In this document: one piece after another, positions 23,933 through 35,456 of the stretch | Layout: each line of letters begins with the position of its first letter | Position numbering within the stretch: the first letter of the stretch is position 1 | Origin: Cylindrodendrum hubeiense | Taxonomy: Eukaryota; Ascomycota; Sordariomycetes; Hypocreales; Nectriaceae | Direction of reading: 5' to 3' | Assembly (NCBI GenBank): GCA_014621425.1 | Contig: JAANBB010000155.1 | Location: 1 to 64,000 of the forward strand | DNA length: 64,000 nt | Notes under the pieces: model-generated | Told to the model about the DNA's origin: nothing | The model's input: only the letters and a program-made list of their open reading frames with translations | The model's database searches: none | Position numbers and translations under genes: made by a program

Positions 23933-24920
23933 CTTGGAACTACCGGAGTTAGGCCAGCGCCCAGGCCAGAGACACACGATGAACGACAGGTCGCTAGCTC
24001 GGTGCTTGGCCGTGTGGTCCAGGTGGTTTGGCTGAGAAACTCGCGGCAGTGACTCGCGCGTGGGCGTCGACGTGGACCGCGGTGGCGTGTCGTGTCGGCG
24101 TGTCGGGTGTGCGTGTTGCGTCTGGGAGGTGGGAAAGCTCGGGAAGGGCTCAGCTGAGACGGACTTTCTGCGGCCCGTGATTGGAGGGCGGCTGGCGAAA
24201 AAGAGGGCACTCTATGCCGCATCGGGATTTGGCCGTGCAAGGGAAGTGGTGGCGCTCCGAATGACATGCTATGGCTATCCATGCGATGCGGGATAAGATG
24301 GGACGGATCCATTAAAGATCCCTGTGGTGTAGGAGAAACGTCTACGCAGCGCGCGGCGGTAGAGGTGTGTGTGACGTAGCATGGAGTGCTTCCAGTGCAG
24401 GTGCTTCCAGTGCCGGCTGGAGGGGGGATGGGGGATGGAGGTTGTGGGATGCGCAATACAAGATGTGGGATGGTACATACAGCATACAGAATACGAATAC
24501 AGTATACCGGGAACAGGGAGGAACAAAATAGTCACCCAGCTCTCTTGGTTGGTCGAGATACTTGGTACCCGAGGAAATCGGATGCCGACCTGATGGCGAG
24601 GATGTGATGAACAAGACGCCCCAGAAGCCGGAAGCAGCTATGAAAAGCGATTCGCCGAGTTGAACAGGGGAGTCCCCGACTCTTCCCAACACCCTCTCCA
24701 GAACCATATACCCGCTGGCTATGCCGTGTCCCAACGAGCGAGGTCTCGATCATGCCGTCCCCCAGTTCGAGCGGCCTACAACCCACATCTCCATGATCCA
24801 GCCTGTGTCATCTCCATCCGTCCTGCATGTCGACCCGCCTTGGGACTCTCGCAAGTTGCTTGGCGTTAATAAGCGGGCCGCAGCACACGGACGGGGAGCA
24901 CGAGCAACAACAGCTGGAGC

Positions 24921-24923
<3 letters not shown>

Positions 24924-24964
<41 letters not shown>

Positions 24965-24990
24965 CCGCATCCGCATCCGCATTCGCATCC
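24924..24990. repeat. (CAG)13 followed by (CATCCG)4
   Basis: About 13 uninterrupted CAG/GCA trinucleotides (to ~24963) run directly into CATCCG hexamers (to ~24990). Local ORFs in several frames give polyGln-HisPro or polyAla. None shows sequence outside the repeat that supports a gene. Confidence 0.9.
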
Positions 24991-26518
24991 CCAGCAACGA
25001 AAGGTGCGCAGCTACGTCGGTCGACTCGACCAACAATCACTCGACGCGCCCGCGTGCCGCACGCAGCACGCGCCACAGGGTTCTAACTGCTTAGGTCCTT
25101 GTCCCATGTCTCGCTTTGACGGCGGCGTTGGAGCTTCTCCAGCGTCTCGGTAGCGAATCACACGCCGACGATCGGCGACTGCGGTAACCTTGCCCAGCTG
25201 GACATTGCTCTGCTGGCCAGCACGAGGTCCTGTGAGGAGCGAGGGATCGACCAAGAGTTCTAGGCCCCTGGTGTCTTGACGGAGTGACATATGACAGTAG
25301 GAGAGCAGAGGCGATACGCGGACCTGGTAGGTGCAGGTCAAACCAAACTTGCCCTGTGCTGTATGGCCTTCTAGAAACACGGAACAGGGTTGTGCAAGAC
25401 AGGAGTCCGAGGAGCCCGTTCGAAGTCCCCACCCGTGAGAAGGGCCCCAATGATGAACGCTGATGGTGTTGCCACTGCGCCTCCGTTGCAACGCAATCTC
25501 TTACAGTGGGCGGCTTGCTTGACAGGCTTGACAGGCAAAACCTCTCTCTCTCTCTCTCTCCATTCCGGAACGACGCCAAGGTACATACCCTACCCGCGCT
25601 ACAGATGTACGTTCATGTAGGATCCGGACCTGGGTCCCCTTTTTTTCCAGCTCAGATGGGATGCAGCAGTGCCGTGACGCCATTCTTGCCTCCCGCATGT
25701 GCTTGCAGTGCATGGCAGCAAGCAAGCTCTGTCTCTGCATGATATGATGCGTGTGCGCGCGCACAATCTCCAAAATTTCGCTCACCTCTTGCCGAAAGAC
25801 ACAGCTGGGTAGGTTGGTAAGCCTATATTTCCTGTCATATATGGTTGTTGGGGGGTGACACCCTGTTTTCGCGGTCGCTGATCGCCTCCAACCACGTAGG
25901 CGCCCGTTTGAGACCGGGGGGGTCCGAAGGGTCGAAGGCGGGGGGTGTCTCTGATGATAGAAAATGTACTAAGTCGAGTCTGAGGTAAAAGGGTCGCAAC
26001 GGCATGCAAGACGCAGACGCTACTCATGCAGAATGCACCCAACTTCCCCGTTCTGTCGCTTGTTACGAGCCTCAACAAAGGACTCACAGCGCAGGGGTGG
26101 CGCCAGACCAGGGCCTGTAAGTCGCGGGCTCCAGGGTGCCCGGTGCCTATGCTGTCCGTCCCTGGCATGAAGCAGCCCAATCCATTCTGCAACTCCCAGC
26201 TGCAACTCCCAGCTGCAAATGCATCTGTTGGTCTCAGTGCCACTGGAACATGCATATCGCATATCCCGACGGGCCTGTCTCGACGGGCCTACCTCGACCT
26301 TGTTGGACTCTTGTCTATCCTTTAGCCGGCTGCGTTGGTAGCTGGAGTTGACAACCCGCGCCCGTAGTTGGTTGTTGTCTCCGGACATAACGCTCCCTCT
26401 GTCGCAGTCGCAACAACCCCCATCATCACATACAAGGTATCCTTGTCCCGACCTCGCAGTCTATTCCTGATTCCTCTCAATCCCCGTGCCCTCGAAAAAA
26501 GTCCTACACGCCCTTTTG

Positions 26519-26563
26519 CCCTTACGTCCTTACGCCCTTACGCCCCTACGTCCTTACGCCCCT
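26519..26563. repeat. CCTTACGCC-type tandem repeat
   Basis: About five 9-bp CTTACGCCC/CCTTACGT units in a C-rich region. Confidence 0.8.
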
Positions 26564-28787
26564 CCCCCTCTTTCCGGGATAACTAGAAACAGAGCGATGG
26601 AGCATCCTCTTCAGCCTTACGAGCGAGCCCCTCACCACCCCGGTCGCACCCCTTGTCACATGCGACTCCTCATCTTTTCGTCAGCACCCCATGTTTATCT
26701 CTACCGACCTCCTCTTCTCAGATCCAACCTCCTAGGACCAACTGCGCGTACGAGTTTGCCTTCGGTACTCCGTATCCCCCGTCGCATTGTTCCATAACAC
26801 AACCGCCTTTGTCGCCCGCCTCTGCTGTTGGCTTGCGAATCCCTGCACTCGCCCGAGATTGATGACGGGACTGTCATCGGCCGCCCCAACCTCGTGATTT
26901 GGCGCTGATGGGGTTGTCAGCAAGCCCACCTCCAAGCCCCGTCGAAATATCCCGGGCTCCTCATGTTTCCCGGCGGCTTCTAAATCGAGACTCTGTAGGA
27001 CGATCGGGGAGGCGAGAGGTGCCCGGTGAGCATTGCGAGCCACTCAGGCAAGACGCAAAAGAGACCGTCTCACGGGCTCGCCACTAATTCCGCTTCCTGG
27101 TCTCTCCTCTGGGGACCATCCGACCATGGACGGGCTTCAGCGGCATTCCTCCGCACCCGGGGTCCAAAGACACCGCCGGCGTCCACTTCGGCTTCCACCT
27201 TGGTGACGCTTGGTCTCGGTGCCTCGTCCAAGTGTATACGACGCCCCGAGTCGCCACAATCGCGGTCAACACGGCCCCCATCCAACCACCGTCCGACGCT
27301 CGTCAAATCCATTAATCGCGCCCCTCTTCGATCCGTCGGCGTCTGAAGAGAGCGCTCCCACTCCAATCCAACACGTCCCAAAAGTCATCCCTGGTCCAAG
27401 GGCCCAAAAAGGCCCCCAGAGGCCCCAAACCCGCAAGCATCAAAGCGTTCCCACGGCCAATTAAGGTCCGCCCATGTCCTTCTTATCCCACTGCTGCCGC
27501 AACAAGCGCCGGCCCAACGCCAACGCCGCCAATTCTCTGTGTACCAACGCAGTGCGACAGACCCAGCCAGCCTCAGCCTCAAGCCCTATACCGAGACAGG
27601 CAAGGAACTAGCGCCCGGCTTCTGCTGCGTCCGGGTTCATCTTTCGCTGCCACGCGCTACGTCACTCGTCATCAACTGCTGCTGCCTCATCCGCGATCAG
27701 CCCGACAAGATATGGCCACATATGATCGGAGATGGGATCGTGCATCGCCCCCCGGAGCCTCAACGCTGTCGTATCCACACGTGGTTTTGTGGATGTGTGC
27801 CTCCTCGCCCCCCCCCTCTTCCCTCTTGGGAAACGCCATCACATTCAGCTCCTCCACTGTCAATATTGGCTTCAATTCATCGAAATGGCGGGCTGACTCA
27901 GACCGCCCATAATTCATCCGCAAGCGCCAAACCAAGGCATAACAAGATACTGTCCAGTCAGTGACCAACGACACTGACTATGAATCAGCTAGTCAACCGC
28001 CAACGGGCGTCACTGCCTCCAACCAGGTCGAGCATCACCCCGGACTCGCCAGTCTAGTTGCCCTCTTGGGACATGACCAGCGTCCCGTTGGCCAACATGG
28101 CTGGCGCATGGCTTGGCCAACCATCCCTCTTCGGACACGAGACGCCCACTTCTGGCCGTTACTCGCCTATGTAGATTCCGATTGTCTCACATTATGGGCC
28201 GCGACAGTTTAGGTATAGGTACATGAGAGGCGCCGGCGGCTGGCTGAGTTGAGTCCCACACAACCACGCAACCACAACCACACAACCGCCCGTGTGCCAG
28301 ATCATGTCTCCAACGTCGCAATGTCACAACAGTACGTAGCCCGGGGACTCAGCAGACCAACCATCACGAGGACGCCCATCGTCATCCCGCCTGACCCGGA
28401 CGGAGCCTCAAGTGCCTCACCGCTTAGTCTAATAAGCTGCACGGCCGCGCTCGTCCAATCTGGAAGGTCATCACCTTGTCCATGTCTGCGCGAGTGCGCC
28501 CGTTTAATGCAGGTTGCCTATCACAGGTGTCGCAAAGACTAGACAACACGGCAGGTCGAGTGGCTGCATTGGCTCACCCGGACCCCGATGTTCCCAAACG
28601 TAATCGTCGAGATGAAAGAAAACATAGAATTTCGTAAAACAGTTGCCTGGCGCTCAAGTCGTCCCAGCGCTATAACCAATACACCTTGGACAATAGAATA
28701 GTTTACTTCCCAAAAAGCCCCCAAAACCTGCTCTCCTGCACTCCAGGATATGTCACCGAGATATCAACCACGGCCCAATAAAATTGC

Positions 28788-31092
28788 TTACATGCCAACA
28801 CTGAGTTCCATTGGCTCCCTGTCCATCGACCCATCCAGGCCGTGGACGTCGCTCTCCTCTTCCATCATCTCGATCAGGCTGTCCAGGTTGGTATCCAGGC
28901 TTTCGCCATCTTTGGGGTCCAGGCACCGCTTGAGTAGTCTCCTATACTTCTCGATCTTGTCTCCTGTGCCCACCATGCTGAGCGCGTCCACGTACTCCGT
29001 CTCCGCTTGCCGTTGCTCTGTCAGCATCTGGCTCAGCTGGCGCGCTAGACTCAGCCTCTCCTCATATGACTCCCCTTGTACTCCATCGCCATTGATGCGG
29101 TTCAGCTCGCTATCGACCGCCTGTTGAACGTGAAGCCGGTTTTGGTGGGTGATGAGCGACAGCACTTGGTGCTTGGCAAGGTTTGCTTCGTTCATAATCT
29201 TCCCTGCCGTGTCATCGGGCTCTAGCTGCGCCTCGACCTCAGCTATTTGCTGTCGTACCGAGTGGAGTTCAGTCTGAGTATTGGATAGAATACGGCGAGC
29301 CTCCGACTCCGCTCCATCCTTTTCGTGCCATTCCTCTTCGTAGCTCTTGGCCAAGTCCTGGAATTTCTCCATAATGAGTGGTGAGATTCGTGATTGCACC
29401 GTGTTGGCAGCAGCAGACTGGAAGCTGGCTGGGGGCTTTCGAGTCGGCTTCTCAGAGAGGGCATCTCGGAATGAGGCATGTCTTTGAGATTCAGGGGCAA
29501 AAGGCGAAGATGATCTCTGAGGGCCTCGCTCCTTTTTGGTTGCATTCAAATCCATGATCAAATCCTCGGCTCGAACGCCCTCGTGGTTTGCAATGTCCGA
29601 CGCAGCGTTTCGTCCTAGCAACGCCCGAATGCATTTCCTAGCGTTTCGTTGAGCGGCAAGATGCAGAGCCGTGTTTCCCTCATTGTCCTGTACATCTAGT
29701 AACTGCTGGAATGCGCTTGGGTCCAGCGTCTCTTGCAGCTTATTCAGGATGTTATCCAAGTAATATCGCGAACAAGATGAGTTGAAGACCCGTCCGTTCT
29801 TCATTACAGCTGCGTGATGAATCACAGTGCAGCCCATGTTATCCCGGGCATCGAAAGTTTCGAAAAGTTCCTTCATCACGACAGGGAAAGTCTGCTTCTC
29901 GTAACAATTGGTGAAGTTGACCGAGTGCATAAAAGGGGTTTCGCCTCGGATGTTTTTCACCCCAGAGGCTGAGTTAAACCTCTTCAGCTGTTTCACAACG
30001 TCCATGTCTCCCATCGCCGACGCCCAGTGTAGGGCGGTATGATCCTCGGCGTCGATAGGCCAGTTGGGTTGGAAGTTGGGTGGTGGATCCGGCTTGACTG
30101 CTGGCTGTTCCGTCTTAGAGAGTAGGAAGTAGTCGAGCAGTTCATCTCCATATAAAGCGTGTTGTTGCTCTGTGAGATCCTGCATTATTTCTTCTCTCTT
30201 CCGCTTCCTTTGAGCCGTGGTTGTTTGTGACATATCAAAGCGATCGTCCTCGGCCATGTATGATGCTGATGCTACCGTGAGGTTGTCGGGCGTGTCATCC
30301 TCAGCCATCAACGTGTCTGGCTTTTCATACTCTTCCTGAACAGGAGGTGGTGGAGGGGGAGGAGGATCTGTAATGTGTAAGTATTGGTTCAGTTTAGGAT
30401 CGTGATTTGACGTACTGTTCCATTTCGGAGGCGGGGGTCGTTTGGGAGCTTTAGGCTTGCTTGCATGCCGAGGCGCAGGAGGAGGGCTTTCATTGCCAGG
30501 AACATATTCGAATATTGGTCGTAGTCGATCGTAAATACTGTGTCGTTGTGCCAATGACTCTCCACTCGGGAGTGGAATCCAAGTGCCTAACGAGTGTTAG
30601 CAATAGTGAATTGGTCTGGATAGGACGAAACGAACCCTGGTATTTTCCATAACCACCTTGGATCTTCTCGTGAACATCCTTCTGTACATCGCGCTCAAGA
30701 ATCCTTGTTCGAGCCGGCTTGTCGAAGCCAGCAGCTTTCAGGATGTGTGTCGCATTGATCCAATCGTCATGTCTCCTTCGCATAACATGCTCTTTCAGAT
30801 CTCCGCCGAACTGAAACTCGTACACGGGAATCTAAAGGAGAAATTTCCAGTCAGTAAAATGATCCAGGGACTGGTCGCCCGGGGGTTGTATCGATCTGCA
30901 ATGTGAACCTGCAAAACCACACCAGAAGTTTCTGATATGCCCTCCCCCAGCGCTCAGCAGCGCAGCAGTCCATTTCCAGTGTCAAGTACCCAGGCAATAG
31001 ATCCAAAATGAAGAAAGGAAACAACTCACCCCGCTGTACGTGGCACTGTAGATACCCGGCCCGGTATTGACTGGTGGTGCGGCCTTGACCAT
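28788..31092 (-). CDS. mbp1: APSES transcription factor Mbp1 (Res1/Res2-like)
   Basis: DNA-binding subunit of the MBF-type complex that drives G1/S transcription. Minus-strand exons are 31092-31030, 30831-30636, 30586-30416 and 30367-28788, giving about 669 residues. The N-terminal APSES/KilA-N domain (about 10-110) reads through [31 protein letters not shown] and [14 protein letters not shown] Pro-rich linker is followed by a basic patch RKRKRE and [18 protein letters not shown]. Ankyrin repeats include [27 protein letters not shown] and [15 protein letters not shown]. The C-terminal third is coiled-coil-like and would contact the Swi6/Cdc10-type partner. Intron 1 is long (198 nt). Intron 3 is in-frame and optional (685 aa if retained). 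The gene is divergent from arp1, with ACGCG cores between them. Confidence 0.95.
30368..30415 (-). other. 48-nt in-frame intron of mbp1
   Basis: On the minus strand this reads GTACGT...CTAAACTGAAC...ATTACAG. Its length is 48 nt with no stop codon, so the reading frame stays open if it is retained. Excision joins PPPPKWN to a proline run. Confidence 0.7.
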
Positions 31093-31725
31093 CTCGGCGG
31101 CTAGGGGGAATGATGCCAGAAATCATGCACAGAAATTTGGGCGAGAAGAGGTCAATCAAGTATAGCTGGACAGGGGAAACACCCTACAAAGTCATTGAAC
31201 GAATACACGAAGTCGACAAGGCGGTTGTGGTGGCAGTTTTAATGCTTCAAAAGCTCGTTGCTAGGTTGGATGTTGCACCGGGAAATGATGGCACGTCGGT
31301 GACGCGGTCTGTGGTAGAGGAGACGCGCCTGCACGCGAAGCACTTTAATTTCTCCTGCCTGAGGCGCGAACCTGGACCGAGTATCACGTGACCAAGCTGC
31401 CACGCCTCCTGAGCTTGGATGGCCAGCGCGTTTGGGAGACAGGGGCCCTACCTCAACATCCGGAATTGATAACGACGACTTCCCGACGCCCCTGGAGGAA
31501 ATTTATGAATACGAAAAGCTCACAGGCCTATTCGAAACTGCCGTGTTGCTGATATATGCTCGAAAATCCGACCTTGGTGGATGCTGTGAGCTGCAAGAGA
31601 CGCTAGGGAAGCTCAAGGGACGGGCCCTGGGCTGGTGAAAGGCGAACACGATTGAGACAGTCGATGCGAATATCGAAGCAAGGGAGACAACGAACTAGGT
31701 ACCGGACACAACCTCAGCCACAATC
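31093..31725. promoter_or_regulatory. Divergent mbp1/arp1 promoter
   Basis: The 633-bp region between two start codons. ACGCG cores (MCB-like, the target of Mbp1 proteins) occur at 31302-31306, 31323-31327, 31333-31337 and, inverted, 31427-31431. The third sits inside CACGCGAAG, which also resembles an SCB element. A perfect TCACGTGA palindrome lies at 31384-31391. A short ORF at 31432-31638 has no recognisable similarity. Confidence 0.55.
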
Positions 31726-33027
31726 ATGGCTGATTCCCTACACAATGCGCCTATAGTCCTGGACAACGGGTCTGGGACCATTCGAGCTGGTTTCGCCGGT
31801 GATGACTTGCCCAAGTGCTTCTTCCCCTCTTGGGTTGGCCGACCGAAGCATCTGAGGGTGCTTGCGGGTGCACTGGAGGGTGAAGTATTCATAGGCGAGA
31901 AGGCTGCCAATGAGTTGAGGGGTCTATTGAAGATCAAGTACCCGTTGGAACATGGCATCGTCACCGATTGGGACGATATGGAGAAGATTTGGGAGTACGT
32001 GTACGGTGAAGGGTTGAAGACTCTTAGCGAAGAGGTATGGTGTCGCTCAAGCAATTGAACTTGTCTAGAGATACTAACGTCTGTAAAGCACCCAGTTCTT
32101 TTGACCGAGCCTCCCCTGAACCCTCGAAGCAACCGCGACACCGCCGCCCAGATTCTCTTCGAGACCTTCAACGTCCCCGCCCTGCATACATCCATTCAAG
32201 CCGTATTATCGCTATACGCCAGCGGCAGGACAACTGGTATCGTCCTCGACTCCGGCGACGGTGTCTCGCACGCTGTACCCGTATACGAGGGTTTCGCCAT
32301 GCCCAGCAGCATCCGCCGGATCGATGTTGCTGGCCGAGACGTCACCGAGTATCTCCAGACGCTGCTTCGCAAGAGCGGCTACGTCTTCCACACGAGCGCG
32401 GAGAAGGAGGTTGTGCGGTTGATCAAAGAGAGTGTGTCGTACGTGGCACACGACCCGCGGAAAGAGGAGAGGGATTGGATTGGAGTGAAGCCCAACGAGA
32501 GCAAGTTTGCCGAATACGTCCTCCCCGACGGCCACAAGCTCAAGGTGAGACTCTTTATTCAGAAATTATGATTCGACAACTAACCAAGTGATAAAAGATT
32601 GGCGCAGAACGCTTCAGAGCTCCTGAAATTCTCTTCGACCCCGAGATCATCGGCCTCGAGTATCCCGGTGTGCACCAAATCGTCGTCGACGCCATCAACA
32701 GGACCGACCTGGACTTGCGAAAGTCCCTGTACAGCAATATTGTCCTCTCCGGCGGCAGCACCCTTACCAAAGGCTTCGGTGACCGTCTCCTGACGGAACT
32801 GCAGAGGCTCGCCATCAAGGATATGAGGATAAAGATCTTTGCGCCCCCGGAGCGAAAGTACTCGACGTGGATTGGTGGCAGTATTCTTGCTGGCCTGAGT
32901 ACTTTCCGAAAGGTATGTCATCCCCCTGTTCCCTCGTGTTTTCCAGAAGACTGACTCGTAGTAGATGTGGGTGAGCATCGATGACTGGCATGAGAACCCG
33001 GAAATCATCCACACCAAGTTCACATGA
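31726..33027 (+). CDS. arp1: Actin-related protein 1 (centractin), dynactin filament
   Basis: Arp1 polymerises into the short filament of dynactin, the activator of cytoplasmic dynein. Mutants are 'ropy' (ro-4) in Neurospora and nud in Aspergillus. Exons are 31726-32034, 32089-32544, 32598-32912 and 32965-33027, all with phase-0 boundaries and introns of 52-54 nt, giving 380 residues, the usual Arp1 length. Actin-fold landmarks are the N-terminal phosphate loop [17 protein letters not shown], the second loop [20 protein letters not shown], the adenine-pocket segment [18 protein letters not shown], and the terminus [17 protein letters not shown]...[12 protein letters not shown]. The Arp1-like (not actin) features are [18 protein letters not shown] and the ending HTKFT rather than an actin KCF. 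The start context CACAATCATGGCT is good. Confidence 0.96.
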
Positions 33028-34141
33028 TCATGCAACACCAGCCCAAAGCGTCCACATCCTTCACGATGCGGACAAACAACGCCCAAAAAATAGGACCTCT
33101 GCCAGCAGCTGGTCCCGGGCTCTTCACGAAACAGGTCCAACCCACTCGGCCCCAGTTCTCCCCCAGCCCGCCTCTTCCCCCTCCCCGCAATGATGATAGA
33201 CGACTCGCGCGTTGTGATGCCGCCCCGCACGCGAAAGCATGCTTCCTCCACCTCACCTCACCGCCCCGCAAAACCCCCTCTCTTCTTTTCTGAACAAACA
33301 AATGGTTTTATTTATTTTTGACGACGGACGGCCTCGGATGAAGAAGGGCTGTAGACTTGAACCTATGACCTGTGCCAGGCGTGGAGCGACCAAAGCAGTG
33401 TAGAACCCTGTCAGATAGAGAAAGCCTAATGATAGATACCCTGATGTGTTGCAAAATCCGTACTTCCCCGCGCGAGTGTCTCTCTCTGTCCCCCGGTATT
33501 TTGTTGGTTCCTGAGCATGGGCTTGCGTTTGCCCCGAGTGCCTGACTAGGAAGCCGAGAATGCGGAGGGGCGCTTGGATCGGATGATGGAAGGGTGATGG
33601 GTCACATGCATGTCGCCCCCTCTCTCGCTTGCATGGGATCGCATTGCGACTTACACGCACTCGTCAAGTTAGTCACACGACACAAGGGTGCGACCGCGGT
33701 AACCATCAGCCGGCTTAAGGGATCACTTGTTTGTCACCAGGATGAAGAAAAAGACCAGTAGATGTGTTTGCGGTTCAATGGCCACAAGGGTCGCTCTCTG
33801 ATTGTTTGATGTACAAAAGACAGGATATTAACTAAGATACAAGCAGATAACTTTTTTTCGTGTTGAGTATTCGTTACTCGGGGGTATATAGCTTCACCAG
33901 AAACAAACGCCCTGCAATGACTGGACGACCTGTTCATGTCGTCGTCCATCATCAAGTGTTCAATGTCAAAACCGGATATCCATCCGGGTTTCCCATTTGC
34001 TCTGAGGTCCCCGCCATTATGCCAAAAACGCCTTTCGCTGTTGTTGAAGAAGAAAAGGAATATGAACCCAAAGTTCCTCCAGCCATCACCATATTTTTTT
34101 GTGTCGTGTGTTTTTTGTCGGTTTGTTCAAGCCAAGTTGAC
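33028..34141. other. Convergent 3' region of arp1 and the GGAGN-repeat gene
   Basis: No coding sequence identified. The region should hold both 3' untranslated regions. It contains T-rich runs near 33305-33320 and 34095-34120. Confidence 0.6.
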
Positions 34142-34537
34142 TTAGTCGCGGCTGAAGGAGCCGCTGACGCGAGCCCACAGCTTGTTCTTGACGCTCTCAG
34201 TGCTGCTGGAGCTCACGTCGGAGCTGGCGTCGCTGGCCTTGCGGCGGTAGACGTTGCCGGCGCCGCCAATGCCGCAGTGGCCCTGGTTGACCAGCTCGCG
34301 GGCGGCAGCGCGGTCGTACTCCTCCTCGAGAGAGAGGGCGGGGCGCTCGCTAGCCTGGTGGGCGTTGCCAGCTCCGCCAATTCCACTGAAGAAGCGGCGG
34401 GAGGGAGTGATGGTAGGCACGGAGTGAGACGAAGCCTTGGTGTTGGCGACGCGGACAACGTTGCCGGCACCACCGCGGCCGGAGCGCATGAAGACGGTGG
34501 TGGAGGGGGTGGCCTCGGTGACGATGTAGTTGGGCAT
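34142..34537 (-). CDS. Small DUF3602/Par32-like GGAGN-repeat protein, 131 aa
   Basis: The protein carries three copies of a glycine motif spaced 25-50 residues apart: SGRGGAGNV (near 19), SGIGGAGNA (near 51) and CGIGGAGNV (near 89), in an otherwise Ser-rich hydrophilic chain. This repeated signature defines the fungal DUF3602 family. Its yeast member Par32 binds and inhibits ammonium transporters when TORC1/Npr1 signalling changes, and its repeats have been compared with the T-loop contact of GlnK-type regulators. A role in ammonium uptake control here is inference. I chose the start at MPNYIVTEA because its context CACAATGCCC is good and a CA/CT-rich leader precedes it. The frame stays open upstream to 34927 but that sequence looks untranslated. 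No introns. Confidence 0.82.
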   Translation of the reverse strand: MPNYIVTEATPSTTVFMRSGRGGAGNVVRVANTKASSHSVPTITPSRRFFSGIGGAGNAHQASERPALSLEEEYDRAAARELVNQGHCGIGGAGNVYRRKASDASSDVSSSSTESVKNKLWARVSGSFSRD

Positions 34538-35411
34538 TGTGATAGAAGGGTATGTCTTGGTGTAAGACAAAGTTGTGAGGTAGTGTGGGTGAGGGAGTTG
34601 GCAATTGGCTTCCAATGGGGTTGAGGGTGTGGTTGAATGTGTGGTTGTGGATGAAGAATAAGTCACAAGGACGAGATGTGAGGAGGGCTTTGTAGTTGAA
34701 GCTGTGATTGAGTTTGGAATGGAGAGAGACTGTCTCGGATTGTCGTGATGCCGGCGGTAGTTATAGCTGTGGCCACGGTTGCGGCGTCCGCGACGGTCAG
34801 GCGACTGACAGGAAAGCTTTTTCCCTCTCCACAAATGGCCCGTCGCCATGACATCGTGGGCCTCGCCGAGCTCTTCCCCCGCGTTTTGGTGTGCGTTGGT
34901 GCGGCACGTTGTTGGACTGTTCGTCATGTCGCCATCTCTTGGCTGGGTCTGGCTCGTGCTGTGGACGAGGTCAACGTGAGACGGTGCGGTCAGGTGGGGA
35001 GGCGATAATTTTCTTTGCGCGCACTGTGGGCTTCAGTGGGCTTCAGTGGGCTGGTGTGGACGCGCCGCGGCCGCGCTGTGGCAAAGGCTGACAAAGGAGT
35101 GGTAAGAAGGAGCAAGTACACTCCAAGAACCCCGGTGGCACAGTGCATTAAGGGGGCGCCTGACGGCCCTAACCGGCCCATCTGATGGCCCCGGCCTGGA
35201 CGCTTTGCAGTTAACGGCAACCTGGCCGCCCGTGTGATGAATTTGCTGCTGGAAATGGCGTTGGCTGGTGCTTGTTGGCGCTGTCACGCGGGCTCGAGGT
35301 TCCTGGATCCAGAGTTTGTTGTATGTAATGGTTACCCCATAGAAATCCAGAAGCGAGTGCTAGCGCCGCGCCTAGACCATTTGGCGTCACAATAGCCAGG
35401 ATTGCTTCAGG

Positions 35412-35456
35412 GTGCTCCATCGTGCTCCATCGTGCGTGCTCCAGCGTGCTCCAGCA
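35412..35456. repeat. GTGCTCCATC/GTGCTCCAGC tandem repeat
   Basis: Two copies of GTGCTCCATC followed, after GTGC, by two copies of GTGCTCCAGC. Confidence 0.85.

Larger units (their letters stand above)
21046..28787. other. Second long gene-poor region
   Basis: About 7.7 kb with no assignable coding sequence. Contents are the promoter of the 418-aa gene (left end), tandem repeats at 22326-22393, 23883-23932, 24924-24990 and 26519-26563, a CT run at 25541-25561, and C-rich leader-like stretches around 26400-26800. ORFs such as 23659-24456 (-) are low-complexity and overlap repeats. Confidence 0.5.

Noticed and set aside
23659..24456. 265-codon minus-strand ORF
   Set aside because: Low-complexity, overlaps a tandem repeat, and shows no motif or splice-supported extension.
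24827..25153. ORF with polyGln from the CAG tract
   Set aside because: Nothing outside the repeat looks constrained; the alternative frames are equally open.
33340..33430. Possible minus-strand tRNA (GGTTCAAGTCT as B box)
   Set aside because: No A box at the right distance and no foldable acceptor stem.
34538..34927. N-terminal extension of the GGAGN-repeat protein
   Set aside because: The frame is open, but the sequence is CA/CT-rich leader-like and the internal ATG has a much better context.
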